A DNA stretch of 11,577 nt, from positions 4,527-16,103 of the forward strand of contig LSSN01000756.1 in assembly GCA_001970855.1 (NCBI GenBank), in the 5' to 3' direction. Positions 9,064 to 11,577 of the stretch are shown in pieces. The position numbers and the translations under genes were made by a program. Under the pieces are notes generated by a model that was given only the letters and a program-made list of their open reading frames with translations, ran no database searches and was not told where the DNA came from. Position 1 is the stretch's first letter. Every line of letters starts with the position of its first letter. Source of the stretch: Smittium culicis (lineage: Eukaryota; Kickxellomycota; Harpellomycetes; Harpellales; Legeriomycetaceae).

Positions 9064-9520
9064 CCCCCCCCCCCAAGGAGTTTGCCAAATAGACCCGACC
9101 GGGCTTCGTTGAAAATCGAAAGAAAAAAATTTTCGCCAGAGCGGATCGGCGTCGGTATGAACCGGCCGATCGTCGATGATCGGTGATTTTGACAGCGGCT
9201 GCAGCTCAGAAGTATGTGGTCGACCGTCTCAGGCACACACAAGTTGCAGCAGGGGCAAAAATTTTTGAATTTTTGGTCGACGATTTTCATGTTCGACAGG
9301 CGCTGGGCGGTCCGGAATGTGCCCATACGCATTTTTCCAATGTCCTGGAGATCCAACTTCAGGTCCGGATACATAGCTTGAAGGTCAACCCAGTTGTCTC
9401 TTCTGCCTATTTTCCGATCCATCTTCCACCGGTGGATGACAGACCGATTATTTCGTCGTTTCCGGTCGACTATCGTGATGATAGTCTGACCGTTTGAATC
9501 ATGAGAGCAAAATTTTTTGA
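9045..9520 (-). pseudogene. LINE pol C-terminal region with Cys/His zinc-binding motif, shifted frame
   Basis: This stretch continues the LINE pol protein in a different frame from the reverse transcriptase. It reads a basic region (TIITIVDRKRRNNRS), then MRMGTFRTAQRLSNMKIVDQ and a Cys/His cluster with CPCC, VDHILLSC and CSRC. The CxxC...H...C arrangement is the zinc-binding motif found at the C-terminus of many APE-type LINE proteins and is thought to bind nucleic acid. The frame is also open upstream to 9581, but there it overlaps well-conserved RT-frame sequence, so the true junction should lie near 9470-9520. The frame ends at 9045-9047, a few codons past the 13-nt G tract, probably prematurely. 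Confidence 0.8.
9062..9074. repeat. 13-nt C/G homopolymer causing a frame change
   Basis: Thirteen consecutive C on the plus strand (G on the coding strand) interrupt the LINE pol C-terminus. The frame before the tract ends soon after it, whereas another frame is open for 64 codons beyond. A change in tract length explains this simply. A run this long is also a classic place for sequencing or assembly miscounts, so the exact length should be treated with caution. Confidence 0.85.
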
Positions 9521-10747
9521 TTTTCCGACGTTGGCAACCATTCGGATCGCCTTGTCGATTTCTGACTGTATGAGCTTGCATCTGGCCTCGCTCATGCCAA
9601 ATGTTTCGTCACCGTAACATCCAATCGGGATCAGTACCGAATTGATGAACTTTATTTTTAGTTCTGTGAGCAGATCAGACCGTCTCAGGAAGCTGTACGC
9701 AGCGTATTCAGCCTTCCTGATCTTGTTCTTTTTGTTCTTTACAGTCACAGATACACCGCACTTGCTATTCATAATATAATCCAAGTAGATGTACTGGTCG
9801 GTGGAGTTGACTTTTTGGCCTTGCAGGGTCATATCAGTAGTCAACTCCCCGCTTATAGTCATTATCCCGCACTTGGAGGCATTCACAGCCATTTCCCAAG
9901 CGCCCGACCATTCGGTAATGCTGTTCAGTGCATCTTGTAGCTCGGCTGATGATTCTGCCAATAGCACGACATCGTCGGCAAACAGTAATTCTGGTAAGCG
10001 CGGGGTGAGCCCAGGCACCCGCACACCTCGCACGTTCTTGAATATATCGTTGATGTAGAAATCGAAGAGTATCGGAGAGGCTGGGTACCCTTGCCGCACT
10101 CCATAGAGGTATTCGATGGGGCTGGAAATGAAATTTCCAACTCTAACTGCGATTTTCGGGGCATCATACATGCCCTTGATCATATTGAGGAGTTTTCCCT
10201 CAATGCCCACTGATCGCAGTTTATGCACTAGGGCCATGTGGGGGACCCGGTCGTAGGAGTTGCTATAGTCGATATAGCACAGCCATGTTTCCTTGTTCTG
10301 AATTTTTCGTCGGCGGACAATTTCATATAGTGTGGTCGCTTGGCCCGCACACTCCTCGAAAATCCGAAATCCAGCTTGCTCTTTTACCAATATTTGGTAT
10401 TTCGCATCGATTTTGCTGAGTTTGGTGGCCACAATTTTGGCCACCAGTTTCGCCAGTGTTGGGATGAGTGATATCCCTCGGTAGTTATCGGGGTCCTTCA
10501 GGTCACCTTTTTTAGGCACCGGGACAACAACTGAGGTTTCTAGGCACTGTGGTATATCCCCAGTGTCATAAATTAGGTTGAAAATTTTTTTTAATAATTT
10601 TGCTAATGAGGATGTGGGTGATGGCTCGGCCGTCAGCAGTTTCCATTATTCAGATGGCACACCATCAGCTCACGGAGCTTTGTTGTTAGGTGTATCTGCA
10701 AGTGCCTGAGTGATATCTATCCATAATATAGAGCTATCACACTCTGG
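9470..10747 (-). pseudogene. LINE reverse transcriptase domain, broken by two in-frame stops
   Basis: This is the reverse transcriptase of the LINE, which would copy the element RNA at a nicked target site. The motifs are in order: PKKGDLKDPDNYRGISL (near 10470-10516), EQAGFR (near 10364-10381), motif A CYIDYSNSYDRV with catalytic Asp at codon 10268-10270, motif B GVRQGYPASPILF, and motif C FADD with the two Asp codons at 9971-9976. The thumb and connection region follows, with SVLIPIGCYG and TFGMSEARC. All three catalytic aspartates are present. The long open part starts at GTG (10517-10519), which is not a real start: the same frame continues upstream through TAA (10646-10648) and TGA (10670-10672), in sequence matching the N-terminal RT region (PNNKAP, then ADGVPSE, then WKLLTAEP), to the TAA at 10748. 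The frame ends at TAG (9470-9472) after a frameshift. Confidence 0.92.
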
Positions 10748-11577
10748 TTAGTAGTCACAGTCGCCAGAGATGAGATTCACCCATTTATCTGTCGATCGGC
10801 TTTTCCCAGTAGTGTCTTTGGCCAGTTCTCCGAAGTTTTTTGTCCAAATTATTATTTTTTCATGTTTTTCAGTGATTAAAATTTTATTTTTATCGTATAC
10901 TGGGCCATCGGCGATGCTTTGGAGCGATTTCCCAGTATACGATTTAATAAAGTTCCAAATCTGTTTGTAATCGTTGAAAATTAATTGATCAGAAATTAAT
11001 TTCATTTTTTTCTTATATTGTTGCATCCGTTCCGATTTAATAGCTTCAAATGCCTTCGATTTGATGCTAGTGTAAATTGATATGCTGATTTTTCCACGCC
11101 TAAATATTTTGAAGGCGTTTCGCACGTTTTTAATACAAGTAATTGCTTTTTTTGATAGTTTTTTTAGTTGTAGGTCTGCTGGCGTTGATACTGCATTATG
11201 GTCTGCAGATTCGGTCCATATGGCATCTACAGTTGCTTTACAGAGACTTTGGAGTGTTAAATTATCATCATAAAGTGATTCAAATCGGTTGCTGTAAATT
11301 AATTGGCTTCCAATCGAATTTATTATTTTTGCGTTAATTTTTTGTTTTTTAGCTTTAATTTCAAGTGAGTCGAAATTCCATGTTGCCTCTAACGGAAAGT
11401 GGTCGCTTAGGTCAATTTTTTTATATATAGTGCATGTACATTCTCTTCCTAAAGTACCACTGTAAAAAATATGGTCAATCATACGGCCAGTTTTGCCTTT
11501 ATGCCACCTTGACCCAGTCGAGTTTGTAGGTTTTGCTCGTTGGAGCCCGGCTCCGGTTTTTAGAATAAATTTTTTTG
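10748..11577 (-). pseudogene. LINE pol: end of APE-type endonuclease domain and linker, partial
   Basis: This frame is open from the window edge to a TAA at 10748-10750 and is the same frame as the reverse transcriptase that follows. Near its start it reads GSRWHKGKTGRMIDHIFYSG, then DLSDHFPLEATW, the typical C-terminal end of an APE-like endonuclease (the IDHIF and SDHxPL motifs, whose Asp-His is catalytic). Such enzymes nick the target to prime reverse transcription. The remaining 200 or so residues are the Lys-rich linker before the RT. The endonuclease N-terminus lies beyond 11577, so a Met at 11482 is internal, not a start. The stop interrupts what should be continuous pol coding (GDCDY, stop, PECDSS). 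Confidence 0.88.

Larger units (their letters stand above)
8869..11577 (-). mobile_element. Decayed non-LTR retrotransposon (LINE), 3' part, 5' end outside window
   Basis: Read on the minus strand, this 2.7-kb segment carries the usual order of a LINE pol protein: end of an APE-type endonuclease domain, linker, reverse transcriptase, a Cys/His zinc-binding motif and a short C-terminal tail. Its G+C is well above the flanks, and its middle (about 9070-10560) is richest. Coding continuity is broken by stops at 10748-10750, 10670-10672 and 10646-10648, a frameshift near 9470-9520 and another at the G tract 9062-9074. The element is therefore dead in this copy, although the RT motifs remain readable, which suggests fairly recent decay. 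The 5' half, including any ORF1, lies beyond position 11577. No poly(A) end or target-site duplication could be fixed. The clade is not assigned; the APE endonuclease and C-terminal Cys/His motif exclude R2-type site-specific elements with a restriction-like endonuclease. Confidence 0.93.

Noticed and set aside
9183..9497. Plus-strand frames opposite the LINE (also 9789-10058, 10770-10970, 11082-11337)
   Set aside because: They lie antisense to recognisable LINE pol coding and show no domain of their own.
9925..10167. 80-codon minus-strand frame inside the RT
   Set aside because: It overlaps RT motifs B and C in another frame. The RT frame is clearly the real one.
10646..10750. Possible stop-codon reassignment or readthrough in the LINE
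   Set aside because: Both TAA and TGA occur in frame, along with frameshifts, and the GH72 gene ends at TAG. Point-mutation decay is simpler.

Overview
The window looks like nuclear DNA of an AT-rich fungus. The main evidence is a single complete gene on the minus strand (4720-6285). It encodes a secreted, probably GPI-anchored protein of glycoside hydrolase family 72 (Gas/Gel/Phr beta-1,3-glucanosyltransferases), a family essentially confined to fungal cell-wall biology. The gene has no intron, and most of its codons end in A or T. I cannot name the lineage from this sequence alone.

Layout: positions 1-4719 are very AT-rich with no gene I can support, only short repeats, inverted repeats and homopolymer runs. 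Next comes the GH72 gene (minus strand), then another AT-rich gene-free stretch (6286-8868). From 8869 to the right edge lies the 3' part of a decayed non-LTR retrotransposon (LINE), also on the minus strand. It is much richer in G+C than its surroundings. Its order, read right to left, is: end of an APE-type endonuclease domain, linker, reverse transcriptase, C-terminal Cys/His zinc-binding motif, and a C-terminal tail. Three in-frame stops, one internal frameshift and one frameshift at a 13-nt G tract break it. The 5' end lies outside the window.

The most notable observation is in the GH72 protein. The fold landmarks are clear and the nucleophile motif is kept (Glu246 in SEYG). The acid/base glutamate of the nearly invariant AGNE motif is Asn151 (AGNN) in an otherwise intact reading frame. 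The same change creates an N-glycosylation sequon at the active site. A nearby motif that normally supplies an active-site tyrosine and a disulfide cysteine is rewritten, and the partner cysteine is also gone. The gene therefore looks like an intact GH72 pseudoenzyme, perhaps a glucan-binding or structural wall protein, rather than a working transglycosylase. The LINE and the GH72 gene show no functional link. I see no multi-gene system here.
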